From JACQMJ01 sp964373495 (GTDB lineage: Bacteria; Patescibacteriota; Minisyncoccia; Sungbacterales; SURF-37): a stretch of 15,595 nt of DNA. The translations under genes were made by a program, and so were the position numbers. The notes below the pieces were generated by a model that was not told the origin of the DNA, did not search any database, and saw only the letters and a program-made list of their open reading frames with translations. Positions 1 to 5,911 of this stretch are shown piece by piece. The stretch spans positions 1 to 15,595 of the forward strand of contig CAYJUW010000018.1 of assembly GCA_964373495.1 (NCBI GenBank), read 5' to 3'. Each line of letters opens with the position of its first letter. Within the stretch, counting starts at the first letter, position 1.

Positions 1-82
1 AAAAATGCGAGGCGTGGTGCCGAGAACACAAAAGCTGCAATATTGAAATCACGGCTCACGCCGAGGAGAGCAAAGGCAAATA

Positions 83-114
83 ACATCCTTATAAACTTGA
101 GAATGTAAGGATGT
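83..114. repeat. 9-bp inverted repeat hairpin
   Basis: ACATCCTTA at 83-91 is exactly complementary to TAAGGATGT at 106-114, with a 14-nt loop. No T tract follows on either strand, so it does not read as an intrinsic terminator. It may be the end of an upstream transcript or an element in a leader. Confidence 0.45.
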
Positions 115-129
115 CGTAGAATTGATTTT

Positions 130-228
130 ATGGGCGAAGAAAAGAGAGGCAAGAAGAAGCCCAGTAGTAGAACGCAAAGCATTCACTACGGGGCAAGCTG
201 GAGCACCATTGAGGGCCGAGGGGCGTAA
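130..228 (+). CDS. Possible 32-aa basic peptide, doubtful
   Basis: The ATG at 130 opens a 32-codon frame starting MGEEKRGKKKPSSR and ending in TAA at 226-228, about 33 bp before the terminator-like hairpin at 262-288. The N-terminal half is rich in lysine and arginine. There is no SD site at usable distance and I do not recognise the sequence. A gene followed by a terminator is the main argument for it; chance is about as likely. Confidence 0.2.
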   Translation: MGEEKRGKKKPSSRTQSIHYGASWSTIEGRGA

Positions 229-261
229 CAGGGATTTATCTCTGCCGCTCGCTGTTCCCGT

Positions 262-288
262 AAAAAACTCCCATCACGGGCGTTTTTT
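262..288. terminator. Possible bidirectional intrinsic terminator
   Basis: AAAAAAC (262-268) pairs with GTTTTTT (282-288) and CCC (270-272) with GGG (278-280), with one internal mismatch and the loop ATCAC. The A and T runs on either side let it work on both strands. An alternative fold pairs CCCGT (257-261) with ACGGG (276-280), followed by the T run. Confidence 0.6.
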
Positions 289-433
289 GCTACAGCTCGC
301 CATGCTGCGCCGCACAATTCCAGTGGTTCGGCAAAACTCACCACAAGACACACCCAACGGAGGAAAATTGACGGAATAGCATCGAGTGTGTTATCCTTCA
401 ATTAAATTAGAACTATCAAGACAGGAGGATACC

Positions 434-793
434 GTGGTCCATCTCCATCCATCTGCGGTAGAGTTTGGCGAGTTGGAGTGCTGTGCGCTAAGAAAAGCAA
501 CTGCCGAGAAGGAGCATCAGCCGTTCATTGCGTCATTCATTGCCCGCGTCAATGAGACGCACCCTCCATATCGAGTTTCTGTTCTTTCGGAAATTTTCGA
601 AAACACCACACGTTATATTTTTATCCCATGGCAAGTTCACCGATCCTTTTATCTGCATCTTGCCGCCCGAGAAAGAGAGCTCATTGAACGACGTGGAGAT
701 ATTAGCCCTGGCTGTGGCCACTCGGTAAAACAACACCTGGAAGCGCTTGCGGGGATAGGCCTTAAAATGGCGCTCCCTCAAGGAAACAACTAA
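434..793 (+). CDS. Unknown 119-aa protein with strong SD
   Basis: I start this gene at GTG 434 rather than the upstream ATG 386 because AGGAGG at 423-428 lies five bases before it. The product starts VVHLHPSAVEFGELE and is 119 residues, soluble, with no signal peptide or membrane segment. Near the C-terminus is a short Cys/His stretch (SPGCGHSVKQH), not enough to call a metal site. I do not recognise a family. It is a single-gene unit: an intrinsic terminator begins two bases after its stop. It belongs to the set of unknown genes here that have strong SD sites. Confidence 0.65.
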   Translation: MVHLHPSAVEFGELECCALRKATAEKEHQPFIASFIARVNETHPPYRVSVLSEIFENTTRYIFIPWQVHRSFYLHLAARERELIERRGDISPGCGHSVKQHLEALAGIGLKMALPQGNN

Positions 794-794
794 C

Positions 795-823
795 CCGCAC
801 GGATCGCCCGTGCGGTGTTTTTT
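795..823 (+). terminator. Rho-independent terminator
   Basis: CCGCACGG (795-802) pairs perfectly with CCGTGCGG (808-815) around a five-base loop and is followed by TG and a run of six T (818-823). It directly follows the stop of the 434-793 gene. Confidence 0.9.
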
Positions 824-914
824 GTGCAGACATGCTCACCGGCGCTCATTCTTTCGCAATCTGATCCCAACCCGGAGTTCTCCATGCATCAGACGGGGGA
901 GCTCGAGAATTCAA

Positions 915-934
915 GACGCCCACCCGAGGGCGTC
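915..934. repeat. Short 7-bp hairpin
   Basis: GACGCCC (915-921) and GGGCGTC (928-934) form a perfect 7-bp stem with a six-base loop in the 150-bp gap before the 974 gene. No T run follows, so it is not called a terminator. Confidence 0.4.
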
Positions 935-958
935 ATTGCCCACCATGCATGGCTGCAT

Positions 959-973
959 TATACTGAATGCGCT
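959..973 (+). promoter_or_regulatory. -10 element and leaderless start for 974 gene
   Basis: TATACT at 959-964 is a good -10 hexamer and ends nine bases before ATG 974. Transcription would start at or next to the start codon, so the message would be leaderless or nearly so. No clear -35 was identified. Confidence 0.45.
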
Positions 974-1165
974 ATGGACCACCTGGACCAAAAAATTGAC
1001 GCGCTAGAAAGCAAGATTGATGAACTCCAGCGCTCCGTGGATACGGTCAAGAAGATATTCCTCTGGACGCTCATCGTCAGTGTGGTGGTGTTTGTCTTGC
1101 CTCTCCTGGGGCTTCTCTTGGTCATCCCGCAATTTTTGTCAACGTACAGCGGCGCGCTGCAGTAG
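974..1165 (+). CDS. Small coiled-coil membrane protein
   Basis: The 63-residue product has an N-terminal heptad-like helix (MDHLDQKIDALESKIDELQR, about residues 1-25) and one hydrophobic segment (about 29-53, rich in V and L). It should sit in the cytoplasmic membrane with a short coiled coil on one face. Small proteins of this plan are common in Parcubacteria and have no assigned function. A longer frame opens at 815, but its extra N-terminus has no coding character and the -10 element at 959 fits a start at 974. There is no SD site. It may act in self-association or as a membrane adaptor; that is inference from the coiled coil only. Confidence 0.7.
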   Translation: MDHLDQKIDALESKIDELQRSVDTVKKIFLWTLIVSVVVFVLPLLGLLLVIPQFLSTYSGALQ

Positions 1166-1276
1166 TAGCTGACACTGCATTGATCCCGCCGCACGTTCAT
1201 GTTCATGGACGATTTTCTCGTGCTTGCAACGGGATTCGAATTTTGGTACTGCTGGAAGCAGAGAGGAGGTGGTTCT

Positions 1277-1489
1277 ATGTTCACCCTCAAGATGGAAACG
1301 CACGAGTACCGACAGGGGACACAGATGGTGGAGATCTGGGACGGCGATACCTTGATGGGCGCTATCTATCCCACCGAAAGGGGAGTCAAGGTGGTGAGTA
1401 AGTTCATTGTTAGCGATCCCGAAGGAGCAATAAAAATCGACCGAAGCAAGCTACCGCCTATCCCCGCCATTCTCGTCAACCTGGTGTAG
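1277..1489 (+). CDS. Unknown 70-aa protein with strong SD
   Basis: ATG 1277 is preceded by GAGGAGGTGG (SD core 1265-1269, seven-base spacing). A longer frame from 1199 is rejected because of this site. The product starts MFTLKMETHEYRQGTQMVEI and is a small beta-rich protein (alternating polar and hydrophobic residues, IWDGDTLMGAIYPTERGVKVVSKF), with no membrane segment. I do not recognise a family. It ends 24 bases before the next start, so it is probably co-transcribed with 1514-1780. Confidence 0.7.
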   Translation: MFTLKMETHEYRQGTQMVEIWDGDTLMGAIYPTERGVKVVSKFIVSDPEGAIKIDRSKLPPIPAILVNLV

Positions 1490-1513
1490 CACTTGAGAGA
1501 AAGGAGGTGTGCC

Positions 1514-1780
1514 GTGGAAAACATCACTGAAGTTCGTTATCTCACCGATGACAGGGATGAACGGCACCGAAACGAGCTGGTCATTTCTGTGGGAGGGAAC
1601 GGTGACTGGTACGTCGCCGTAGTCCCAGAGGGAGAAGGGACCATCGGGAGAGCAGTAAGGATTTGCACGTCCGGCGGCGCTTCCTCGGCGGCTCCCGGCC
1701 TTGGCGTAGCGATTGCCCGCGCCTTCCAAGCACTCGCCAATGCCAATGGTGCAGGCATCACCCATGTCAGCCGCCAGTAG
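1514..1780 (+). CDS. Unknown 88-aa protein with strong SD
   Basis: The start is GTG 1514, five bases after AAGGAGGTG (1501-1509). The product reads VENITEVRYLTDDRDERHRN at its start, then a charged beta-strand region and a C-terminal small-residue helix (GLGVAIARAFQALANANG). No family is recognised. It forms a small-gene string with 1277-1489 upstream and 1764-1955 downstream, whose start overlaps its last 17 bases. Confidence 0.7.
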   Translation: MENITEVRYLTDDRDERHRNELVISVGGNGDWYVAVVPEGEGTIGRAVRICTSGGASSAAPGLGVAIARAFQALANANGAGITHVSRQ

Positions 1781-1955
1781 CCGGGGGGACGAGCTGTCTT
1801 GCGACATCTCTGGCCGCTGCCAGGTGCCCGATGGCGTCCGCGGCATCACAAACTGCATCCACTGCGGCAAGGAACTGCACGAGCGGAATGGGCAATGGTG
1901 GACGTGGGATGCTGGTATGGTCCCAGACCCACAGCCGCAGTGCCCGGTATCGTAA
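1764..1955 (+). CDS. Small zinc-ribbon-like protein
   Basis: The 63-residue frame from ATG 1764 overlaps the end of the preceding gene by 17 bp, a layout typical of translational coupling. It carries CDISGRC near residues 13-19 and then CIHCGKELHERNGQWWTWD, ending PQCPVS. The CxxC pair with a downstream cysteine resembles small zinc-ribbon or treble-clef proteins of the form CxxCG..I....G.W...G...CP found in bacteria and phages. It has no SD of its own. Function is unknown; zinc binding is inferred from the cysteine spacing. The strong terminator at 1978-2014 closes the unit. Confidence 0.55.
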   Translation: MSAASSRGDELSCDISGRCQVPDGVRGITNCIHCGKELHERNGQWWTWDAGMVPDPQPQCPVS

Positions 1956-1977
1956 CAAGCCGCCCAATGTGTGCGTA

Positions 1978-2014
1978 ACCGCCCGGCGTCGAACGCTCGG
2001 GCGGTTTTCTTTTT
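1978..2014 (+). terminator. Strong Rho-independent terminator
   Basis: ACCGCCCG (1978-1985) pairs with CGGGCGGT (1998-2005), and an inner GCGT/ACGC stem extends it. A TTTTCTTTTT tract follows (2005-2014). It ends the small-gene string and is immediately followed by a new promoter. Confidence 0.92.
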
Positions 2015-2022
2015 GGTATACT
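2014..2022 (+). promoter_or_regulatory. Extended -10 promoter for the SDR gene
   Basis: TGGTATACT combines a TGn extension (2014-2016) with a near-consensus -10 hexamer TATACT (2017-2022). The T run of the preceding terminator overlaps its upstream side. The expected start site near 2029 gives a leader of about 23 bases with no SD site before ATG 2052. Confidence 0.6.
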
Positions 2023-2051
2023 GCCGGACGATTTCTGCTACCATAGCGGTA

Positions 2052-2942
2052 ATGCCAGGATCTCTTTTTGTCTTCGGCGGAACGGGCTTTGTCGGGCGGA
2101 ATCTCTTGGAAGCACTCCGCAGCCGGGGCTACGGCATCACGGTTCTCGTGCGAAATCCACGCGAAGCCGAACGTGCCGCCGACCTCGGCGCATCGCCGGT
2201 GATCGGAGACGTTCTCGATCCCGAAACCTACCGCGCCGCGCTCCGGCAGGGGAGTACGGTCATCTACCTCATCCACGCCATGGGCCCGCAAGCCGTGCGG
2301 GGTGATTTCGCCGGCCTGGACCGCCGAGCGGCCGAGATGCTCGCCAGGGTGTGCCGCGAACGGAACGTCCTCCGCATTATCCACCTCTCCGGACTCTCTC
2401 ATCCATCCGAGAAACTCTCCCGGCACCTTGAAAGCCGCGCCGAGGTCTGCCGCATCATCCAGGGCTCCGGCCTCCCGGCGGCCATCATCCGCGCCTCCAT
2501 TATTTTCGCCCCCGGCAGCGCCTCCTACGAAATTTTGAACGCCGCGCTCTCCTTGCCGGTGGTACCGCTCCCGCCGTGGCGCGAAACAAAGGTTCAGCCG
2601 ATCGCCATCCACGATGTCATCCGTTGCCTCGCGGCCGCCATTGAGCACCCCAATCTATTGAAGTCCGACTTCAATAGATTGGATATCGGCGGCCCGGAAA
2701 TATTTACCTACGACCGATTGCTGCGGCGGTTTGCCGCGGCGCGCGGCATCCGGAAACTATTTTTCAACATCCCGCTCGAAGGCCGTTGGCTTGCGGCGCG
2801 CATCCTTTCCAAACGCTCCGGCATCGCCCTCGGGGAAACCTCAGCACTTCTCGAGAGTTTGGAAAACACCTCGATCGTTCAGGGCAAGAACGCCATCCAG
2901 ACGGTCTTTGGCTTTGAACCAACTCCGATATTCCCTCACTGA
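2052..2942 (+). CDS. NAD(P)-binding SDR / NDUFA9-like epimerase-family protein
   Basis: The 296-residue product has an N-terminal Rossmann fold: GGTGFVGRNLLEAL (9-22), a basic LVRNP after strand 2 (32-36) that suits NADP, then GDVLDPETY (52-60) and HLSGLS (111-116). It resembles atypical short-chain dehydrogenases of the NAD(P)H-binding YbjT or complex-I NDUFA9-like type, which often bind nucleotide as structural or regulatory proteins. The substrate cannot be told. The start follows the promoter at 2014-2022; a frame extending to 1971 runs through the terminator. Residues 201-210 (NLLKSDFNRL) are encoded by a perfect palindrome just before the conserved DIGGPE...TY segment, so part of the protein derives from a repeat insertion that kept the frame. 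Confidence 0.88.
   Translation: MPGSLFVFGGTGFVGRNLLEALRSRGYGITVLVRNPREAERAADLGASPVIGDVLDPETYRAALRQGSTVIYLIHAMGPQAVRGDFAGLDRRAAEMLARVCRERNVLRIIHLSGLSHPSEKLSRHLESRAEVCRIIQGSGLPAAIIRASIIFAPGSASYEILNAALSLPVVPLPPWRETKVQPIAIHDVIRCLAAAIEHPNLLKSDFNRLDIGGPEIFTYDRLLRRFAAARGIRKLFFNIPLEGRWLAARILSKRSGIALGETSALLESLENTSIVQGKNAIQTVFGFEPTPIFPH
2652..2680. repeat. 29-bp palindromic repeat, copy 1, inside the SDR gene
   Basis: AATCTATTGAAGTC (2652-2665) is the exact reverse complement of GACTTCAATAGATT (2667-2680), with a single central C at 2666; flanking C/G bases extend pairing by one. It is in frame and encodes NLLKSDFNRL. A second copy lies at 14099-14127 with a central G, so it is the same sequence read in the other orientation. 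Confidence 0.95.
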
Positions 2943-2980
2943 CCAACACCGGTGCCTAGCGAATGCACCTTTTGCCGCCG

Positions 2981-3071
2981 CCATTCATCCGCGCCCCGAC
3001 CGCGGTCGGGGCGCGGTATTCCCGCCGAAGGCGAGGCTCGCCCCTGGCGGCTGGTAGACAAACAATCAAAG
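2981..3071. repeat. Degenerate copy A of the dispersed element
   Basis: CCATTCATCC (2981-2990), GGTATT (3015-3020) and a GACAAACAA block near 3057-3065 occur in the same order as in copy B (4720-4777). In place of the short middle is a 24-bp GC-only perfect palindrome (2991-3014), followed by a nested hairpin with stems 3022-3026/3046-3050 and 3030-3035/3037-3042. The left terminal inverted repeat is not visible. It sits in the non-coding gap between two convergent genes. Confidence 0.6.
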
Positions 3072-3118
3072 CACCTCGCGTCTGGACTGCAAGCGGCGAG
3101 GTGGTCGGCGCGGGCGGT

Positions 3119-3151
3119 AATAAAAAGCGGGCGAGGGTTCTCCTCGCCCGC
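3119..3151 (-). terminator. Minus-strand intrinsic terminator
   Basis: GCGGGCGAGG (3127-3136) pairs perfectly with CCTCGCCCGC (3142-3151). Read on the minus strand, the stem is followed by TTTTTATT (3126-3119). It lies 34 bases beyond the stop of the minus-strand gene 3185-3583. Confidence 0.9.
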
Positions 3152-3184
3152 GTCGGGCTGGACGCTACGCGGTATCAGTGGGCT

Positions 3185-3583
3185 CTAGCTGATCGTGGCG
3201 GCTTCCCGCGCCCGGGCCCGGGTAACGATGACGTCCTCCACCGGCGGAACGATGGTATCGCTCGGCAGAAGCGTGAACTTGAACCCCTCCAGTGACTTTA
3301 ACTTCACCTGGCGGGCGTTCGGAAGGAGGAAGATGTCGCGCCAGAAGAGGAAGCAGAAGCGCACCCGGGTGTACCAGACGATGTGACTCCGGCGCACCCA
3401 CTCAACACCGACGCGGGGTTTCTTTGGGACCGCTCGGACGCCGAGCTGGCACCCCTCGTGAGGAATGCAGGCAACCTCACCTCGATCACCGGTAATCCTG
3501 AGGGATCCGTCCCCGAACCTCCGCACTTCCAGCTCCTCGCCGACCTTGGCCTTGTGGTTAGACAGCTGATGGCATCCAGTCAT
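3185..3583 (-). CDS. Unknown 132-aa protein with strong SD
   Basis: The start is ATG at 3583, chosen over an in-frame start at 3637 because AAGGAGGAG lies just upstream (SD core six bases away). The product starts MTGCHQLSNHKAKVGEELEV and looks mostly beta, with an aromatic stretch in the middle (HIVWYTRVRFCFLFWRDIFL, about residues 67-86) that is too charged for a clear membrane helix. The C-terminal half contains a basic, beta-like run (RQVKLKSLEGFKFTLLP). I do not recognise a family. It ends in its own strong terminator (3119-3151). Confidence 0.65.
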   Translation of the reverse strand: MTGCHQLSNHKAKVGEELEVRRFGDGSLRITGDRGEVACIPHEGCQLGVRAVPKKPRVGVEWVRRSHIVWYTRVRFCFLFWRDIFLLPNARQVKLKSLEGFKFTLLPSDTIVPPVEDVIVTRARAREAATIS

Positions 3584-3706
3584 CGTACTCCTCCTTCTCG
3601 GGTTGGAAAGGGTTGTGAGCCAAATACTTCGTACCAAAAGAGCTACCCTCCAATTCTCAGGGGAGAAAACTCGAATGTCAAGGCGATGGTGCGGAGCGTA
3701 CGTTTC

Positions 3707-4564
3707 CTACCGCAGCGCTGAGGTGAAAAACTTGATCAGCCGCCCCTCGAAATCAGCCGGCAGTTCGCCGTGGCGACCGCGATCCAGAAAGTAAAACTCC
3801 GCGTTGGGATTCCTGGCCAGGGCCTCTCGGAGCCGTTCGGCATGCGAGAACGAAATTTGCTCATCCTCGCGGCCATGGACGATGAGCACCGGGATCTCAA
3901 GCTTGGCCGCGGCCTCAGCGGGTGAAGGTCTGGTCACGTCGCCGCCGAAAAAGATCTGCCCCCACAGCCGCATAAGCTCGACCAAAGGATATTTCAAAAT
4001 CCAGACCCGGCGGTAGGCCTCCTGCCCGAGCTGGCGAAGATCCGAAAATGGCGCGTAGGCCGCCACCGCCCGGATCCGCGAGTCCTCGGCCGCAGTCGTG
4101 ATCCCGACCGCCCCGCCGAGGGAAAAACCAAAGACCCCGATCGTTTCAAAGCCCCGCCCAACCAAGAAATCCACCGCCCGCTTGAGATCATCACGTTCCC
4201 GGAGCCCAAGGGTGGTGGCCCGGCCCTGGCTCTTCCCAAAGTACCGGAGATCTACGAGCAGCGTCGCAAACTCCGGATAGAGTGCGGAGGCAATGGAAAG
4301 CATATCGGCCTTCTCGGCTGGATAGCCGTGGAGAAGGATTACCGCCGATGCGTTCGTGGCGCCATCTGAACGGGGGACCAGCCAGCCGGCAAGCGCTAGG
4401 CCATCGGCACTCTCGATGGTGACATCCTCGGCCGACAGCCGGTAGAGCTCTGGCGTACCGAAAATGGGAATCCGCGGCGGCCGCACGCTAAGCCAAAACG
4501 ACCACAGACTCACCGCACCGAAGCCGAACACACATATGCCGAGGTAGAGGAGCGTCTTGGTCAT
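3707..4564 (-). CDS. Membrane-anchored alpha/beta hydrolase
   Basis: The 285-residue product begins with a hydrophobic anchor (about residues 4-26), placing the catalytic domain outside the cytoplasmic face. The hydrolase fold shows the oxyanion HGYP (79-82), nucleophile elbow GFSLGG with Ser148, a candidate acid at Asp234 in HGREDEQIS, and His265 in GRHGELP. It resembles the BAAT/dienelactone-hydrolase-like esterases often annotated as lysophospholipase or prolyl oligopeptidase family; the natural ester is unknown. I start at ATG 4564. An in-frame ATG at 4579 is possible, but frames reaching 4690 translate the repeat element. No strong SD is seen (only GGGAAGG two bases away). Confidence 0.87.
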   Translation of the reverse strand: MTKTLLYLGICVFGFGAVSLWSFWLSVRPPRIPIFGTPELYRLSAEDVTIESADGLALAGWLVPRSDGATNASAVILLHGYPAEKADMLSIASALYPEFATLLVDLRYFGKSQGRATTLGLRERDDLKRAVDFLVGRGFETIGVFGFSLGGAVGITTAAEDSRIRAVAAYAPFSDLRQLGQEAYRRVWILKYPLVELMRLWGQIFFGGDVTRPSPAEAAAKLEIPVLIVHGREDEQISFSHAERLREALARNPNAEFYFLDRGRHGELPADFEGRLIKFFTSALR

Positions 4565-4590
4565 GGCCTTCCCGCTCATCCTACCGCGTG

Positions 4591-4777
4591 GGGGAAATAA
4601 AGCATCCGCACCGCAGCCCTGCCTGCTCGCCTCGCTGAAGCTTTGGCGAAGCGGGCCGGCAGGCAGGGCTGCGCGGTATCTCCATTTCACCCCCTCCTTT
4701 CGATCGAAAGAAGGGGGTCATTTGTTTGTTACCATTCATCCGCGCAGCAAGCTGCGGAGTATTCTGGACAAACAAAT
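4591..4777. mobile_element. Dispersed repeat element, copy B
   Basis: This roughly 187-bp element has three nested parts. A 15-bp stem pairs 4612-4626 with 4659-4673. A 14-bp stem with one mismatch is centred on CGATCG (4690-4717). A terminal module is bounded by ATTTGTTTGT (4720-4729) and its exact inverse ACAAACAAAT (4768-4777), enclosing CCATTCATCC...GCTGCGG. The same parts in the same order occur inverted at 15295-15511. It encodes no transposase, so it looks like a non-autonomous (MITE-like) element. It lies between the hydrolase start and the terminator of the next minus-strand unit. Confidence 0.8.
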
Positions 4778-4807
4778 AAAAACGCGGCCGGGATCCCTTC
4801 CGGCCGC
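4778..4807 (-). terminator. Minus-strand intrinsic terminator
   Basis: GCGGCCGG (4784-4791) pairs with CCGGCCGC (4800-4807) around an eight-base loop. On the minus strand the stem is followed by GTTTTTATT. It lies 23 bases past the stop of the 4830-5150 gene and abuts the repeat element. Confidence 0.9.
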
Positions 4808-4829
4808 AATGGTCCTACGCCCCTGCTGC

Positions 4830-5150
4830 CTAGGCGCACTCGTCTTCTTTCCCGCAGCGCGGCGGGGCCTGCCACAGCACGTGGGGCCGGCGGTCCGCGC
4901 CGTTCACCCGCCACGCCTTCCACAGCCGCTCATCGCGGTACATCAGGAAGTAATGGTCGCGGGTCTCGTCCTCAACGAGCACCTGGCACATCCCGGAGCG
5001 GTTCCCGGCCGCGTCGCGGCACGGCAGGGTGCCGAGCGGGCGGAAGTACTCGGCGTACTCGAGGTACTTCAGCTCCGGCGGGAGGTTCTGGAGCGCTCCC
5101 GGCGCGACCAAGACGTCAGCGAGGAGCAATCCTGCCAAGAGCCAGCCCAT
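4830..5150 (-). CDS. Small exported protein of unknown function
   Basis: The start is ATG at 5150, with GGAAGGAGGTGG about eight bases upstream. The 106-residue product opens with a signal-peptide-like segment (MGWLLAGLLLADVLVAPGA), followed by an acidic, tyrosine-rich mature part (ELKYLEYAEYFRPLG). Four cysteines in the mature region (LPCRDAAG, GMCQVL, PRCGKEDEC) suit disulfide bonds outside the cytoplasm. No family is recognised. Its start lies inside the end of the 5116-5712 gene (35-bp overlap), so the two are translated from one message and probably act together. Confidence 0.7.
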   Translation of the reverse strand: MGWLLAGLLLADVLVAPGALQNLPPELKYLEYAEYFRPLGTLPCRDAAGNRSGMCQVLVEDETRDHYFLMYRDERLWKAWRVNGADRRPHVLWQAPPRCGKEDECA

Positions 5151-5712
5151 CGTCGCCACCTCCTTCCCGCGCCGGCGCTCGCTCCAACGGCAGGACCGAA
5201 GCGCGCTCGCCCAGGGTGACAGGCCCGGGGTAGACCTCGTAGAACTTGGTCCTAACCGCTGACGGGAAACGGAGGAGCCGCAGGAAGATGCGCGTATCCA
5301 GCCCACCCACAGGGTAGACCGCGATATCGCAGCTGGTAGGCGCTTCCGGCCCGAGCTCCCGACCCCTGCACGTTCCCCGCATCACCACGGTGGTGCCCTG
5401 CCGGAGCAGACGGGACGGCTCCACCGGACGGGCGGAGAGGGTAAAGGACTGGACGCCGTCGAGTCGCCCGTGCTCCACCGCCATGATGTAAAAGAGGTGC
5501 TTGCCGCCCGCATCCGTTGCCGCCCGCACTTCGCACGGCCCGAAGTGCTCGGTGCCTGGGCCGTTGGAGTCGAACAGGCACTCCCCGGCGATGACCACCG
5601 GCAACTTCGCGAGGAACGCGATGTTCTTCGGGAAATCTCCGGCCGCGGCCGGCCGCGCCAGCGCGGCCATGGCCAAACACCACGATAGAATGAGCAGACC
5701 AACCCGTCCCAT
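5116..5712 (-). CDS. Exported 198-aa protein of unknown function
   Basis: ATG 5712 is preceded by AAAGGAGGTGA, a near-perfect SD site. The N-terminus is a clear signal peptide (MGRVGLLILSWCLAMAALAR then PAAAG), with a likely cut after about residue 24. The mature part has paired cysteines (GECLFD, GPCEVR, GTCRGR, TSCDIA) and beta-strand-like segments (FTLSARPVEP, TTVVMRGTC), suggesting a disulfide-bonded beta domain, perhaps OB- or Ig-like. I do not recognise the family. It overlaps the downstream exported gene by 35 bp and is driven by the promoter at 5763-5792. Confidence 0.75.
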   Translation of the reverse strand: MGRVGLLILSWCLAMAALARPAAAGDFPKNIAFLAKLPVVIAGECLFDSNGPGTEHFGPCEVRAATDAGGKHLFYIMAVEHGRLDGVQSFTLSARPVEPSRLLRQGTTVVMRGTCRGRELGPEAPTSCDIAVYPVGGLDTRIFLRLLRFPSAVRTKFYEVYPGPVTLGERASVLPLERAPAREGGGDDGLALGRIAPR

Positions 5713-5762
5713 GGGTTTTCACCTCCTTTGGAAAGGATACGGACGGATATCCAACTCTTGGC

Positions 5763-5792
5763 ATTATACCACTGCCGCCCGCCGGCGGCCAA
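5763..5792 (-). promoter_or_regulatory. Promoter of the two-gene exported unit
   Basis: On the minus strand there is a perfect -10 TATAAT (5768-5763) preceded by TGG, an extended -10. TTGGCC (5792-5787) lies 18 bases upstream as a partial -35. The predicted start near 5756 leaves a leader of about 44 bases carrying the strong SD site. Confidence 0.7.
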
Positions 5793-5876
5793 AGCCGCTG
5801 TGCACAAACGCGCGCCCCACCGCCGTTGAGATCCTTTCCTACCCGCCGAGGGGCAGCGGGAGTTGCCCCGTTCCAT

Positions 5877-5905
5877 TTGAAAACCATCCCATTTTATGCG
5901 ATGAT
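5877..5905 (+). promoter_or_regulatory. Leaderless promoter of the Nudix gene
   Basis: TTGAAA (5877-5882) is a good -35, separated by exactly 17 bases from GATGAT (5900-5905), which has a TGn extension (5897-5899). The start codon follows only six bases after the hexamer, so the mRNA should begin at or beside the ATG at 5912. This agrees with the lack of any SD site. Confidence 0.65.
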
Positions 5906-5911
5906 TTGCCC

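Larger units (their letters stand above)
1..433. other. Leader region without a convincing gene
   Basis: No open frame here has both a start signal and family resemblance. What can be seen is a 9-bp inverted repeat (83-91 with 106-114), a possible 32-residue lysine-rich reading frame (130-228), and a terminator-like hairpin at 262-288. Frames that run through the terminator are unlikely to be genes. I looked for tRNA, tmRNA, RNase P, SRP and 6S signatures and saw none. An unrecognised small RNA ending at the 288 terminator is possible. Confidence 0.5.

Noticed and set aside
155..180. Copy of the terminal-repeat end (GTAGTAGAAC) near the window start
   Set aside because: The shared run with 15528 is only about ten bases and its flanks match poorly, so chance cannot be excluded.
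1220..1270. tRNA-like T-loop (GGGATTCGAATTTTGG)
   Set aside because: The flanking bases do not form a T stem, and no acceptor or anticodon arm can be built around it.
1767..2648. 293-aa minus-strand frame
   Set aside because: It runs antisense through the SDR gene and a plus-strand terminator, and lacks any domain pattern; it is a product of high GC.
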